This document shows, piece after piece, positions 46,280 through 54,403 of a stretch of DNA of 64,000 bases (position 1 is its first letter; each line of letters starts with the position of its first letter). The translations under genes were made by a program, and so were the position numbers. This DNA is from Bog-473 sp963787485 (GTDB taxonomy: Bacteria; Actinomycetota; Acidimicrobiia; Acidimicrobiales; RAAP-2). The stretch covers positions 62,001-126,000 of the forward strand of contig CAWBDF010000007.1 in assembly GCA_963787485.1 (NCBI GenBank), given 5' to 3'. The notes beneath the pieces are model-generated. The model did no database searches and was not told where the DNA came from. It saw only the letters and a list, made by a program, of their open reading frames with translations.

Positions 46280-47746
46280 TCACGAGGCGACGCTCGGTGC
46301 GTTGTACCCGCTGTGGGGGACCCCCAAATACGGAAAGGTGGGAAGGTAGTTCTCGGTGCCACCGACAGTTGTGTCTGTCCCCCCGTTCACGAGGTCGTAG
46401 ATGGCGCCTGCGGCGCCGTCCCCGGGGTTGGGGAACCCCGGGACGATGCCGGGAGCAAGAACCCCGGCGATGCAGCGAAGCTCGATCGTCACCACGTCGT
46501 CGAAGACGCGCCGGCCATTGGGGAAACCGGCTGCGTCGAGGGCCAACAACCCCAACGTGTTGGGCGTGGCCGAGGGTCCAATCGCCATGTTCAGGCGGAG
46601 CATGTCGGCCTGGGTCGGCCCGGTGAAGTTCTGGAACGAAGGCGCTACGGACAACGTCCCCGCCGGAATCCCGGTCAGCAGGATCGCCAGGAGGTCAACC
46701 CTGTTCGGACTGCCGTTGTTGTACGAAAAGAGCTTCGGGAAAGCTCCCTCGGCTGGCCCTGGCGCCGACGGCGGCGTGTAGAGGATCGGCAGAAGGTTGG
46801 CCAATTCTGGGTTTGAGACGTACTTGGCAAATTCGCAGTCCTGTACAGGCTGGCTGGAGTTCCAGAGGTCCTTGAATGCCATCGGAACGATGACCTCGTT
46901 GAACAGCGGGTTCCCGAGCCGCGACACCTGCGCCCACGGCCCCACTTCGAAAGCCTGGCCGAGGAACACCTCATTGAACTTCACCTTCTTGCGACTCGCG
47001 GTCGTCCACACCCCGATGACCGAGCTGTGCTTCGACGGATCGGTCGGGTTGATGCCACCTGCGGTGAGTTGGTTCTTTGGGATCTGCAGGGCCAAGGAAT
47101 GCACGTTGAGGGTATTGGTCGAGTTGATGCCGGACATTGCGGAGAGGGGTCCGGTGACGCCGAACGTTGCGTGCAATTCCTGGAAGGGCCGCAACGTCCC
47201 CAGGTCGAAGATGGATCCCAGGTCGACGTAGAAGCCCTCCGCCCTTTGGCCAGCGAAGGCCTTCATTCCGTTACCGAGCGATTGAATGGCCGGTGCGCCC
47301 AGAGCGGACTCGTAGTTAGGGGTGGACAGTTGGCCGACATTGCACGGAGGACAAGGGAGGTTCGTGCCGAGCACCGTGACCTGCCCACTCGGGTAGTCGA
47401 CACGCTGAAGGTCATAGGTCTGGACCCGGTTCCAGTTCGGGCTGCCAAGCGACTGTATGGGGCCAGTGTTGTAGAGGAAAGTGTTGTGGTTCGGGATTGT
47501 TGTCTTGAAAAGGAACTGGAAGGAGATATTGGGTTTGGCATCCCCGTCGTTGTCGATCAGGATCTCGTAGAGGACATCATCACCGAACTCGTAGAAGTTG
47601 GGCCCTCCCGCCGGTCCTTCGAGCGGTACGTAATTCGCAATCAGCGTCACGGTGCTCGGGGCATCCGGGCTGACGAAGGCATACAGGTCGGTACTGTCGG
47701 CCACGGGATCCTTGGAGATCTCTGGTGCTTCACGATGAGAGGACAT
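46280..47746 (-). CDS. DUF4331 family protein without signal peptide
   Basis: A 488-residue protein that opens directly with MSSHREAPEISKDPVADSTD and LYAFVSPD, the DUF4331 hallmark. Repeated beta-rich blocks follow (LIANYVPLEGPAGGPNFYEF, KFNEVFLGQAFEVGP). Family members usually carry an export signal before the SSHREAP motif; here there is none and the ATG directly precedes it. The function of the family is not established. A small Tat-signal protein is encoded 96 bases upstream on the same strand. Confidence 0.88.
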   Translation of the reverse strand: MSSHREAPEISKDPVADSTDLYAFVSPDAPSTVTLIANYVPLEGPAGGPNFYEFGDDVLYEILIDNDGDAKPNISFQFLFKTTIPNHNTFLYNTGPIQSLGSPNWNRVQTYDLQRVDYPSGQVTVLGTNLPCPPCNVGQLSTPNYESALGAPAIQSLGNGMKAFAGQRAEGFYVDLGSIFDLGTLRPFQELHATFGVTGPLSAMSGINSTNTLNVHSLALQIPKNQLTAGGINPTDPSKHSSVIGVWTTASRKKVKFNEVFLGQAFEVGPWAQVSRLGNPLFNEVIVPMAFKDLWNSSQPVQDCEFAKYVSNPELANLLPILYTPPSAPGPAEGAFPKLFSYNNGSPNRVDLLAILLTGIPAGTLSVAPSFQNFTGPTQADMLRLNMAIGPSATPNTLGLLALDAAGFPNGRRVFDDVVTIELRCIAGVLAPGIVPGFPNPGDGAAGAIYDLVNGGTDTTVGGTENYLPTFPYLGVPHSGYNAPSVAS

Positions 47747-47842
47747 GGCTTACCTTTCAGGTTCGGGCGACGCGGAGGCTGACGCAGCTCCGGGCGCGTG
47801 AGAGAGTGCCGAAACGGGTGTCCGGATCGACGGTGCTGCGGC

Positions 47843-48136
47843 CTATTGCGCGGCTTTGAACAGGCGGGCAGCCAACTGAGGGTCCCGGTAGGTGACTTCG
47901 TGCTCGCCAAAGAAGAGGTCCATCTCGCCGGTACGCACGTCGCGTATCCGAGCGACGAGAGGAAGGGCCGCGTCGCCTTCTGGTAGGTGGGCGGCACCCG
48001 ACTGGCTGTCGAGCGAGGGGCTGTGGTTCTCAGAAGCACCGGCAGATGTCGCGAGGCCGGGCAGAAGAGTGCCCGCTCCCACTGCGGCCACCGCGGCGGA
48101 ACCGCGGATCAGAAAGTCGCGTCGATTAACTGTCAT
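47843..48136 (-). CDS. Small Tat-exported protein upstream of DUF4331 gene
   Basis: A 97-residue protein starting MTVNRRDFLIRGSAAVAAVG with a twin-arginine motif (NRRDFL), then AGTLLPGLATSAGASE as the rest of the signal. The mature part is about 60 residues and ends DLFFGEHEVTYRDPQLAARL. An AAAGGA site lies eight bases before ATG 48136; the longer open frame to 48271 is not supported. It precedes the DUF4331 gene on the same strand and is probably co-transcribed with it. Confidence 0.75.
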   Translation of the reverse strand: MTVNRRDFLIRGSAAVAAVGAGTLLPGLATSAGASENHSPSLDSQSGAAHLPEGDAALPLVARIRDVRTGEMDLFFGEHEVTYRDPQLAARLFKAAQ

Positions 48137-48867
48137 GGGTGAATTTCCTTTCGTTGGTGGCAAAGGCGACAAGCTGCTGGGAACAGGGAAGACATCGAGG
48201 CCGGCGTGCGAGCCGCCACCGGGAAAACCGGGACTCCACTGGCTCGTGTTACCCATCCGAGACAGGGGCACCTCGGAAGGAGCTCCCGGCCGTCTGTCGT
48301 TTGAGTTCCGCCCGCGGCGCGCCCGCGGAGATGTCGATCGAAAGGGATCGAGCCCGCCGCTGCGAGAGGTCTCGGGGGTACGGACTGCCGGTTCATCCTG
48401 CCAGGGACCACTGGAACTCCTCCGCGTGTGAGTGCGGTGACCCGCTCTCGGCCGCTCGTTCTCTGTCTTCTACGGTGCCCAAAGGACCGTGGATGAGAAC
48501 AACAGGAAATCGGGGCTGTAAGACAAGAATCACGAGTTGCAAGACAAACAAATCACCAAAGGTAACCAACAAGCCATCGGAAGGCTCCTGAAGGAGATCC
48601 TTAGGACAGCCCGTACGCACCATGGGGACAGCCCTCCGGGACCTGCGTGCCGAGTGACATTGGGCGGTATTTAGCGGTTTTAGCTCGCGAAGAAGCAGGC
48701 CCGGAAGGTTGAACGAGCCGCGCGATGTACTGGAATCTTGCGGCTAGGGGACGGGTGAGCGACGGAAGTTGCCGGACGCGACATGCAGGTGCGAGGTTCG
48801 TTGAGGACTCCACCTGGACGTCGAGAAGCTGATACCAACGGGGTCCGGCGGCAGATGAGCCATTCTG
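48137..48867. other. 731-bp stretch without a supported gene
   Basis: Only short frames without ribosome sites or recognisable domains. A lower-GC segment at about 48520-48570 contains the near-repeat TGTAAGACAA/TTGCAAGACAA. The promoter of the Tat/DUF4331 pair is expected just upstream of 48136. Confidence 0.35.
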
Positions 48868-50505
48868 CTACCGGCTCTCCGAGCCGCGGCCGACCGGCGT
48901 TGGCAGGGGGGACTCTCCAACCACATCCCCGTCCATATCTCTCTCTTGCGATTGTTTACCGTCGGGTCGATACGTGGCGACCAACGCAGTCGTGCGCAGA
49001 GGGATCTCGTTGATGAGCCAGCTCAGGATGAATCCGAGGACGACAAAGGGAACAGCGACCAAGAAGGCCGCCTCGACCGAGTGACTGAAGGCACTGACGA
49101 CAAAGGTGCGCTGGGCGGTGGGAAGACGGTTGATCTGGGCAGGGTTGACTGTCACGTTCGAGCCGGCGACCAACTTCAGCTCGGCCGACGTGGCATGCAG
49201 TTTGAGTTGTGAGATCAGTCGGTTGGCGAATACGGCACCGAAGACGGCTACCCCAAAGGCTCCCCCGATGGTCCGGAAGAACGACGAAGTTGCCGTGGCC
49301 ACCCCAAGCGCAGAGTAGGGCACCGCGTTCTGCACGGCGACGACCAGCACCTGCATGACGAGGCCTACGCCGAGCCCGGTGATGAACATGAAGACTGCCG
49401 CTTCCCCATAGCCGGTATGCGGTCCGAGCTGGGTGAGCGAGAGCAGCCCGAGGGAGAGGACGGCTGTACCCACGATCGGGAACACCTTGTAGCGCCCGGT
49501 GCGCGTCACGATACGCCCGCTCGAGATGAAGGTGATCAGCATGCCGCCGATCATGGGCAGAAGCTCGAGGCCCGAAAGGGTCGGCGAGGCTCCGTGCACG
49601 ATCTGGAGGTACAGGGGCAGGTAGATGACGGCCCCGAACATGGCGAACCCGATGATGAATCCGACAGCCGAGCTGGCGGTGAAGGTCCGGTTCTTGAAAA
49701 GCCACAGCGGGATGATGGGCTCGGAGGCTCTTGTCTCAATGAAGCAGAAGATGCCCAGCGACACCAGGGCGATGAGCCCGGTGCCGATGATGGCGGAAGA
49801 ACCCCAGGCATATTCGGAGCCGGCCCAGGTGGTGAGCAGGATGATTGACGTGACGCCGACGGAGAGGAAGGCGGTTCCTGCCCAGTCGATCTTGTGCGGA
49901 ACCCGCTTGACCGGAATGTGGAGGACAGCGGCCACGACGAAGAGGGCGACGATGCCGAGCGGAAGGTTGATGTAGAAAATCCAGCGCCACGACAGGTGCT
50001 CGGTGAAGAAGCCGCCGAGCAGCGGACCCGCCACGTTGGTGACGGCGAAGACGACGCCGAAGTAGCCCATGTACTTGCCTCGCTGCCGGGCCGGCACGAC
50101 GTCGCCAATGATTGCCTGGGCTCCGACCAACAACCCGCCGGCCCCAATACCTTGAATCGATCGGAAGGCGATGAGTTCGGCCAGGGACTGGGACAACCCG
50201 GACAGCATGGAGCCGACGAGGAAGATCACGATGGCCAGCTGATAGAGCGCTTTGCGGCCGTAGAGGTCGCCCATCTTTCCCCACAGTGGCGTGGAGATGC
50301 AGGTGGTGAGGAGGTAGGCCGTCACCACCCAGGACAAGTGGTTGAGCCCGTGCAGGTCGCCGGCGATGGTGGGGAGTGCCGTCGCCACGATGGTCTGGTC
50401 GAGGGCGGCCAGGGCCATCCCCAACATGAGAGCGCAAAGGATGACGCGGATCCGGCGGTGCTCGGCGCCGGCGGCCTCCACGGCCTCTTGATCGACCGGG
50501 GCCAT
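48868..50505 (-). CDS. DHA2-type MFS multidrug efflux transporter (EmrB/QacA)
   Basis: A protein of about 545 residues with 14 predicted membrane helices. Motifs of the DHA2 family are clear: LDQTIVATALPTIAGDL in helix 1, GKMGDLYGRKALYQLAIVIF in the helix 2-3 loop and SIQGIGAGGLLVGAQAIIGD. It is expected to export drugs or toxic compounds using the proton gradient. The ATG at 50505 or the GTG at 50520 could start it; the latter overlaps the marR stop, so the pair is one unit. Confidence 0.92.
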   Translation of the reverse strand: MAPVDQEAVEAAGAEHRRIRVILCALMLGMALAALDQTIVATALPTIAGDLHGLNHLSWVVTAYLLTTCISTPLWGKMGDLYGRKALYQLAIVIFLVGSMLSGLSQSLAELIAFRSIQGIGAGGLLVGAQAIIGDVVPARQRGKYMGYFGVVFAVTNVAGPLLGGFFTEHLSWRWIFYINLPLGIVALFVVAAVLHIPVKRVPHKIDWAGTAFLSVGVTSIILLTTWAGSEYAWGSSAIIGTGLIALVSLGIFCFIETRASEPIIPLWLFKNRTFTASSAVGFIIGFAMFGAVIYLPLYLQIVHGASPTLSGLELLPMIGGMLITFISSGRIVTRTGRYKVFPIVGTAVLSLGLLSLTQLGPHTGYGEAAVFMFITGLGVGLVMQVLVVAVQNAVPYSALGVATATSSFFRTIGGAFGVAVFGAVFANRLISQLKLHATSAELKLVAGSNVTVNPAQINRLPTAQRTFVVSAFSHSVEAAFLVAVPFVVLGFILSWLINEIPLRTTALVATYRPDGKQSQERDMDGDVVGESPLPTPVGRGSESR

Positions 50506-50512
50506 CGTCAGC

Positions 50513-51016
50513 TCAGTCACGGGTGTCGCCCAGGTCTCTCTCGAGGTTCTCCGCGACACGACCGAGTAGGTCGGCCAAAGTGGACAGGTCGTCGTCGCCC
50601 CACCCTTGCAAGAGCTCCTCGAGCCAGACCCGGCGGGCTCGCCGCACCCGTTCGATAGTGCCGCGACCGGCCGGGGTCAGGCGGATCCTCGCGGCTCGGC
50701 GGTCGTCAGGGTCGGGCTGGCGAACGACCATCCCGTCGCGCTCGAGCTGCTGGACCTTACGGGTCACCGTCGGAGTGTCGACTCCCAGCTTCTCGGCGAG
50801 GTCGGTGACTCGGAGTGAGTCGCTCTCGGCGGAAAGCTTGAACAGCAGGGTGGCTCCGGCCCGGTCGACCCGGACCCCCGCCAAGCGCAGGAGCCGCTCG
50901 TGCAGGCGGACCTGGGTGATCGATCGGGCGACGGTCTGCAAGGCCTCGTCGAACCGCTCGACGTGGCGGGCGGCCGGGCCAGGCTCGGCGTCGCTCCCGA
51001 TAGTTGCTTTCAGCAC
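50513..51016 (-). CDS. MarR-family regulator of the adjacent efflux pump
   Basis: A protein of about 167 residues (start GTG 51016) with LRVTDLAEKLGVDTPTVTRK as the recognition helix region, a RDGMVVRQPDPDDRRAARIR wing and helices for dimerisation. The open frame reaches 51082, but the promoter -10 lies at 51023-51028, so translation must start downstream. It is coupled to the MFS gene and likely represses both until a ligand binds. Confidence 0.88.
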   Translation of the reverse strand: MLKATIGSDAEPGPAARHVERFDEALQTVARSITQVRLHERLLRLAGVRVDRAGATLLFKLSAESDSLRVTDLAEKLGVDTPTVTRKVQQLERDGMVVRQPDPDDRRAARIRLTPAGRGTIERVRRARRVWLEELLQGWGDDDLSTLADLLGRVAENLERDLGDTRD

Positions 51017-51022
51017 GTAAAT

Positions 51023-51028
51023 ATTATA
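51023..51028 (-). promoter_or_regulatory. Consensus TATAAT -10 of the marR-MFS operon (leaderless)
   Basis: A perfect TATAAT on the minus strand lies six bases before GTG 51016, so the transcript would begin at or next to the start codon. The -35 region is weak (CCGCTG at 17-base spacing). Confidence 0.65.
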
Positions 51029-51178
51029 CAAGACGGCCTCGGCATCAGCGGATCTCGGCAATCCAAATTGGCAATGAATCAAAAAAACGGGGGCTACGGA
51101 GAAGACGGACTGAATCGCCGGGACAGGAGAACCCGTTCAGAAGCACCGGGGCGGACGCAAGACGGTCTGGAAACCCAG

Positions 51179-51218
51179 ACCGGCCTCCGGAGCCGGTGGC
51201 GCAGGTTCGAGTCCTGCC
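51179..51218 (+). repeat. 40-bp exact copy of the tRNA-Arg(CCG) 3' half
   Basis: Bases 51179-51218 are identical to 19155-19194, i.e. the anticodon stem-loop through the T-stem. After that the acceptor end diverges (TGGGCGC for GGGGGCGCC) and no 5' half is present. It is an att-like scar marking the far edge of the accessory region. The remaining 51219-51367 holds no recognisable gene. Confidence 0.92.
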
Positions 51219-51367
51219 TGGGCGCGAGACGTTACAGCTGGTCAGCGACCTTTGCGGCGGTCAACCGATCTTGCCACCCAAGTTGGAAGGTCAGGACTTG
51301 AAGTTGGCAGGTCAGGAGTTTGTGGAGGCCAGGCTTCCAGAAACGCATCCGTCGACATTTGACGAGT

Positions 51368-52777
51368 TCACTCACCTAAGACCCAAGAATGTGGACGCGC
51401 CAACTCCGCGGCTTCCCGTGGGCCCCATGAGCCAGGTGCATACGGCACGGGCACCGGCTTGTTCCGCACGATGCCGTCGGCCACCGTCCATACCTGCTGG
51501 AGTCCGTCCGGTCGGGTGAAGAGCGAACGATCACCCGTCAAAACATCATGGAGCAGCAACGAGTAGGCCGGCAGCGGCGTCCCCTTGCTGGCCGAGCCCA
51601 AAGGCAGTGTGGTGGTACCTATACCGAGGGTCATCTCGGGGCCAGGTTGCTTGATCACGAGTCCCAGTTCGACCTCCCCATCCCCGGACAGTTCGAAACC
51701 GAGGATGCTTCCACCGCCTGGTTGACCCGGTAACCCCGGGACTGCGTCCTTGAAGACCACACTGACTCTCTGCCGGTTCTCGACGAGGCACTTGCCAGTA
51801 CGCAGAAGAAAAGGCACACCCCTCCAGCGTTCGTTGTCGATCCACATTCGGGCCGCCACGTACGTCTCGGTTCGCGAATCAACTGGGACATCATCCGTAT
51901 CCCGGTACCCGTCGTACTGCCCCACCACGACATCTGAGGCGCTCAAGGGACGAAAGCAGCCGATGACCGCCTCGCGCGCCTCGGCCAGACAATCTGGTTC
52001 GAGGCAGTGTGGTGGCTCCATGGCGAGCTCGCCGGCAATCTGGAACAGATGGGTCACCAGCATGTCGAGGATCGCGCCGGTCGCGTCATAGAAGTCTGCT
52101 CGCATTGCAACGTCGAGAGTCTCTGGCACGTCGATCTGCACGCTCTCAACGTGGGAGCCGTCCCAGGCACCGGCAAAGAGGCCGTTGGCGAAGCGCAGAA
52201 CGTGAATGTTCTGAGTTGCCTCTTTTCCGAGAAAGTGATCAATCCGATAGATCTGCGATTCTTCGAACGTCTCATGAGCAATTCTGTCCAGTTGGCGGAA
52301 CGTCTCTAGAGAAGTCCCGAACGGCTTCTCGTACACGACTCGGGAGCCCGTTGCGAGACCATGAGCGCCGATCGCCTCGGTCAAGGGTCCGAACGCGGAC
52401 GGTGGGACAGCCATGTAGTGGATCAGTTGGGGCCTCCCGCCTATCTCCTTCTTCGCTTGCGAGACCACATCGAGAAGGCTCCCGGGGTCGTCTGTGCTGA
52501 ATCCATCTCCGGCAAAGAGAAGGCGTTGGCGCACGTGCTCCCACGGCCCCTCGGAGGGCCTCGGTCCGAACTCCTCCAAAGCGTTTTGAACCTCTTGTTG
52601 AAACTCCTCATTGGTGGCCTTACCACGACCCTCGGCAATCATCCGCCAGTTCTCGGGAAGAAGACCGGCGATGGCCAAGCGGTAAAAGGCGGGCAGAACC
52701 AGCCGACGAGCCAGGTCTCCCGTGGCTCCGAACAGCACAAAGATCATCGACGTTGGAGCGGTCCGGGTATTCACCAT
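51368..52777 (-). CDS. zwf: Glucose-6-phosphate 1-dehydrogenase
   Basis: A 469-residue enzyme that opens the oxidative pentose phosphate pathway and makes NADPH (or reduced F420 precursors upstream of F420-dependent systems). The nucleotide motif FVLFGATGDLARRLVLPAFY is at the N-terminus. The substrate and catalytic motif YRIDHFLGKEATQNIHVLRF is at about residues 175-195. AAAGG lies ten bases before the ATG. No pgl or tal neighbour is present, so it stands outside the usual operon and may be a second copy. Confidence 0.93.
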   Translation of the reverse strand: MVNTRTAPTSMIFVLFGATGDLARRLVLPAFYRLAIAGLLPENWRMIAEGRGKATNEEFQQEVQNALEEFGPRPSEGPWEHVRQRLLFAGDGFSTDDPGSLLDVVSQAKKEIGGRPQLIHYMAVPPSAFGPLTEAIGAHGLATGSRVVYEKPFGTSLETFRQLDRIAHETFEESQIYRIDHFLGKEATQNIHVLRFANGLFAGAWDGSHVESVQIDVPETLDVAMRADFYDATGAILDMLVTHLFQIAGELAMEPPHCLEPDCLAEAREAVIGCFRPLSASDVVVGQYDGYRDTDDVPVDSRTETYVAARMWIDNERWRGVPFLLRTGKCLVENRQRVSVVFKDAVPGLPGQPGGGSILGFELSGDGEVELGLVIKQPGPEMTLGIGTTTLPLGSASKGTPLPAYSLLLHDVLTGDRSLFTRPDGLQQVWTVADGIVRNKPVPVPYAPGSWGPREAAELARPHSWVLGE

Positions 52778-53038
52778 GACCTCGTTGCCTTTCAGGTTGG
52801 AAAAAGAGCCGCGACCTGCTCAGACAACGCTGTCCGCCGCTGACGGCTCATCGATGGAGTGTCGACGGCGTTTCTCTCGAGGCCGAGCTCCACGGTTCGA
52901 TTCTGACATCGACCCAGTACGTTGACGCAAGGCAATTGGGGCGATTCGCCGACCGCCGCGGTTCGGTGCTCGCGGCGACGAGTTCGGCATATCTGGAGCT
53001 TGCTGCGGACCTGCGCGAACCGGATTTAGAAGGGACAA

Positions 53039-54025
53039 GTGAACGGTGACGAACTGGGAGGCGACGGATACCATGCAAAGACGTCCCAGGATGGGAGCAA
53101 CGCCACGCCTAAGGCAGTGAGGTTTGACCGCTACGGCGGTAGGGACGTCCTCTACGTCGCCGAGGTCGTGAGGCCGATCCCCTTGCCCGGTGAGGTGCTC
53201 GTCACGGTTCGGGCAGCCGGGATCAATCCCGGAGAGGCAGCGGTTCGCGAAGGCCGTATGGACGCGGTGCTCCCAGCCACCTTCCCCTCAGGACAAGGCA
53301 GCGACCTCGCTGGCGTTGTGGCCGAGATCGGCCGCGACGTCGACCGACTCCAAGTGGGAGACGAGGTGCTGGGCTGGTCCGACCGCCGGTCCAGCCAGGC
53401 GAGCGACGTCATCGTCTCGGCGGAACATCTGATACCGAAACCGGCCGATCTCTCATGGGATGCAGCCGGATCGCTGTACGTCGTGGGCGTGACCGCCTTT
53501 GCGGCCGTTCGAGCGGTCAACCCCCGCCCGAACGAAACGCTGGTCGTTTCGGCCGCGGCGGGTGGTGTCGGATCACTGGTCGTGCAGCTGCTCAAGGTCC
53601 GAGGGGCCGACGTCATCGGCATCGCTTCTGAGCCTCATCATGGGTGGTTGAGCTCGGTCGGCGTGAAGCCCGTTGCATACGGGGAGGACCTCCTCGATCG
53701 GATCCGAGCCGTGTCGCCCAGCGGGGTGGACGCCTTCATCGATACCTTCGGAGACGATTACATTCGCCTCGCCATCGACCTCGGGGTGCCAAGAGATCGG
53801 ATCGAGACCATCATCGCCTTTCAGGCGGCACAGGAGTATGGGATCAAGTCCGAGGGGAGTGCGACCGCCTCCACCCCTGAAATCCTGAGCGAGATGGCCG
53901 ACCTTGTGGCTTCGGGACGCATCACGATGCCGATCGCAAAGACCTACCCACTCGACCAAGTCCGAGATGCTTATGAGGAACTCGAGAAGCGACACACCCT
54001 AGGCAAGATTGTCTTGATCCCCTGA
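53039..54025 (+). CDS. NADP-dependent quinone oxidoreductase-like (MDR superfamily) protein
   Basis: A 328-residue medium-chain reductase without the structural zinc loop. It has the GroES-like N-domain (VLVTVRAAGINPGEAAVREG, GQGSDLAGVVAEIG) and the Rossmann motif VSAAAGGVGSLVVQLLKVRG. It ends in LDQVRDAYEELEKRHTLGKI, as do quinone reductases. The start is a GTG with GAAGGGA near it. It is probably a quinone or enoyl reductase; the substrate is unknown. Confidence 0.9.
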   Translation: MNGDELGGDGYHAKTSQDGSNATPKAVRFDRYGGRDVLYVAEVVRPIPLPGEVLVTVRAAGINPGEAAVREGRMDAVLPATFPSGQGSDLAGVVAEIGRDVDRLQVGDEVLGWSDRRSSQASDVIVSAEHLIPKPADLSWDAAGSLYVVGVTAFAAVRAVNPRPNETLVVSAAAGGVGSLVVQLLKVRGADVIGIASEPHHGWLSSVGVKPVAYGEDLLDRIRAVSPSGVDAFIDTFGDDYIRLAIDLGVPRDRIETIIAFQAAQEYGIKSEGSATASTPEILSEMADLVASGRITMPIAKTYPLDQVRDAYEELEKRHTLGKIVLIP

Positions 54026-54276
54026 GGAACCGGTGCTTATGACCAGGCCCGGAGGGTGAAGTTTCCTCGATTCGATCCCCGCTCCCCTCCACCCCCCCGA
54101 ACTACGGCAATCCAAGCCCAGTGACGAGAACCCGTGCACATTGAGTACCAGGTCCCGCTCACTCGGGGCGGTTGAGCTTTCCGATCGTGGTCCGCTGACG
54201 ATCTGAGGGGCCCTGCTCATCTCCAGGCCGGTCCGATCCAGGCAACACAATCCACCTCCGACCGGTCGCGGCGGCA

Positions 54277-54372
54277 CTGCCCGTCCCGGAAGGGCAGCGG
54301 GCGGTCGTAGTCTCTGGCTCCTGGAAAGGCAACCTCTCGTCGATCGCAAACGATCGATCGCCGGAAGGTTGC
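54277..54372 (+). promoter_or_regulatory. Two hairpins in the leader of the divergent ALDH gene
   Basis: CTGCCC (54277-54282) pairs with GGGCAG (54292-54297). A nested structure follows: outer GCAACCT/AGGTTGC (54329-54335 and 54366-54372) with inner CGATCG/CGATCG (54341-54346 and 54351-54356). It ends 31 bases before ATG 54404. The whole 54026-54403 interval has no gene. It may be a regulatory leader. It does not match a riboswitch I know. Confidence 0.45.
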
Positions 54373-54403
54373 GGGTCGGCTGCCCAAAGAGGGAGTGTCC
54401 GCG

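Noticed and set aside
48493..48594. Short plus-strand frame starting MRTTGNRGCK
   Set aside because: No ribosome site and no recognisable family; composition is that of a random frame in a lower-GC patch.
54310..54372. SAM-type riboswitch suggested by a CTGGAAAGGCAACC stretch
   Set aside because: Only the GGCAACC element resembles such riboswitches. The remaining conserved helices are missing and the downstream gene is an aldehyde dehydrogenase without methionine context.
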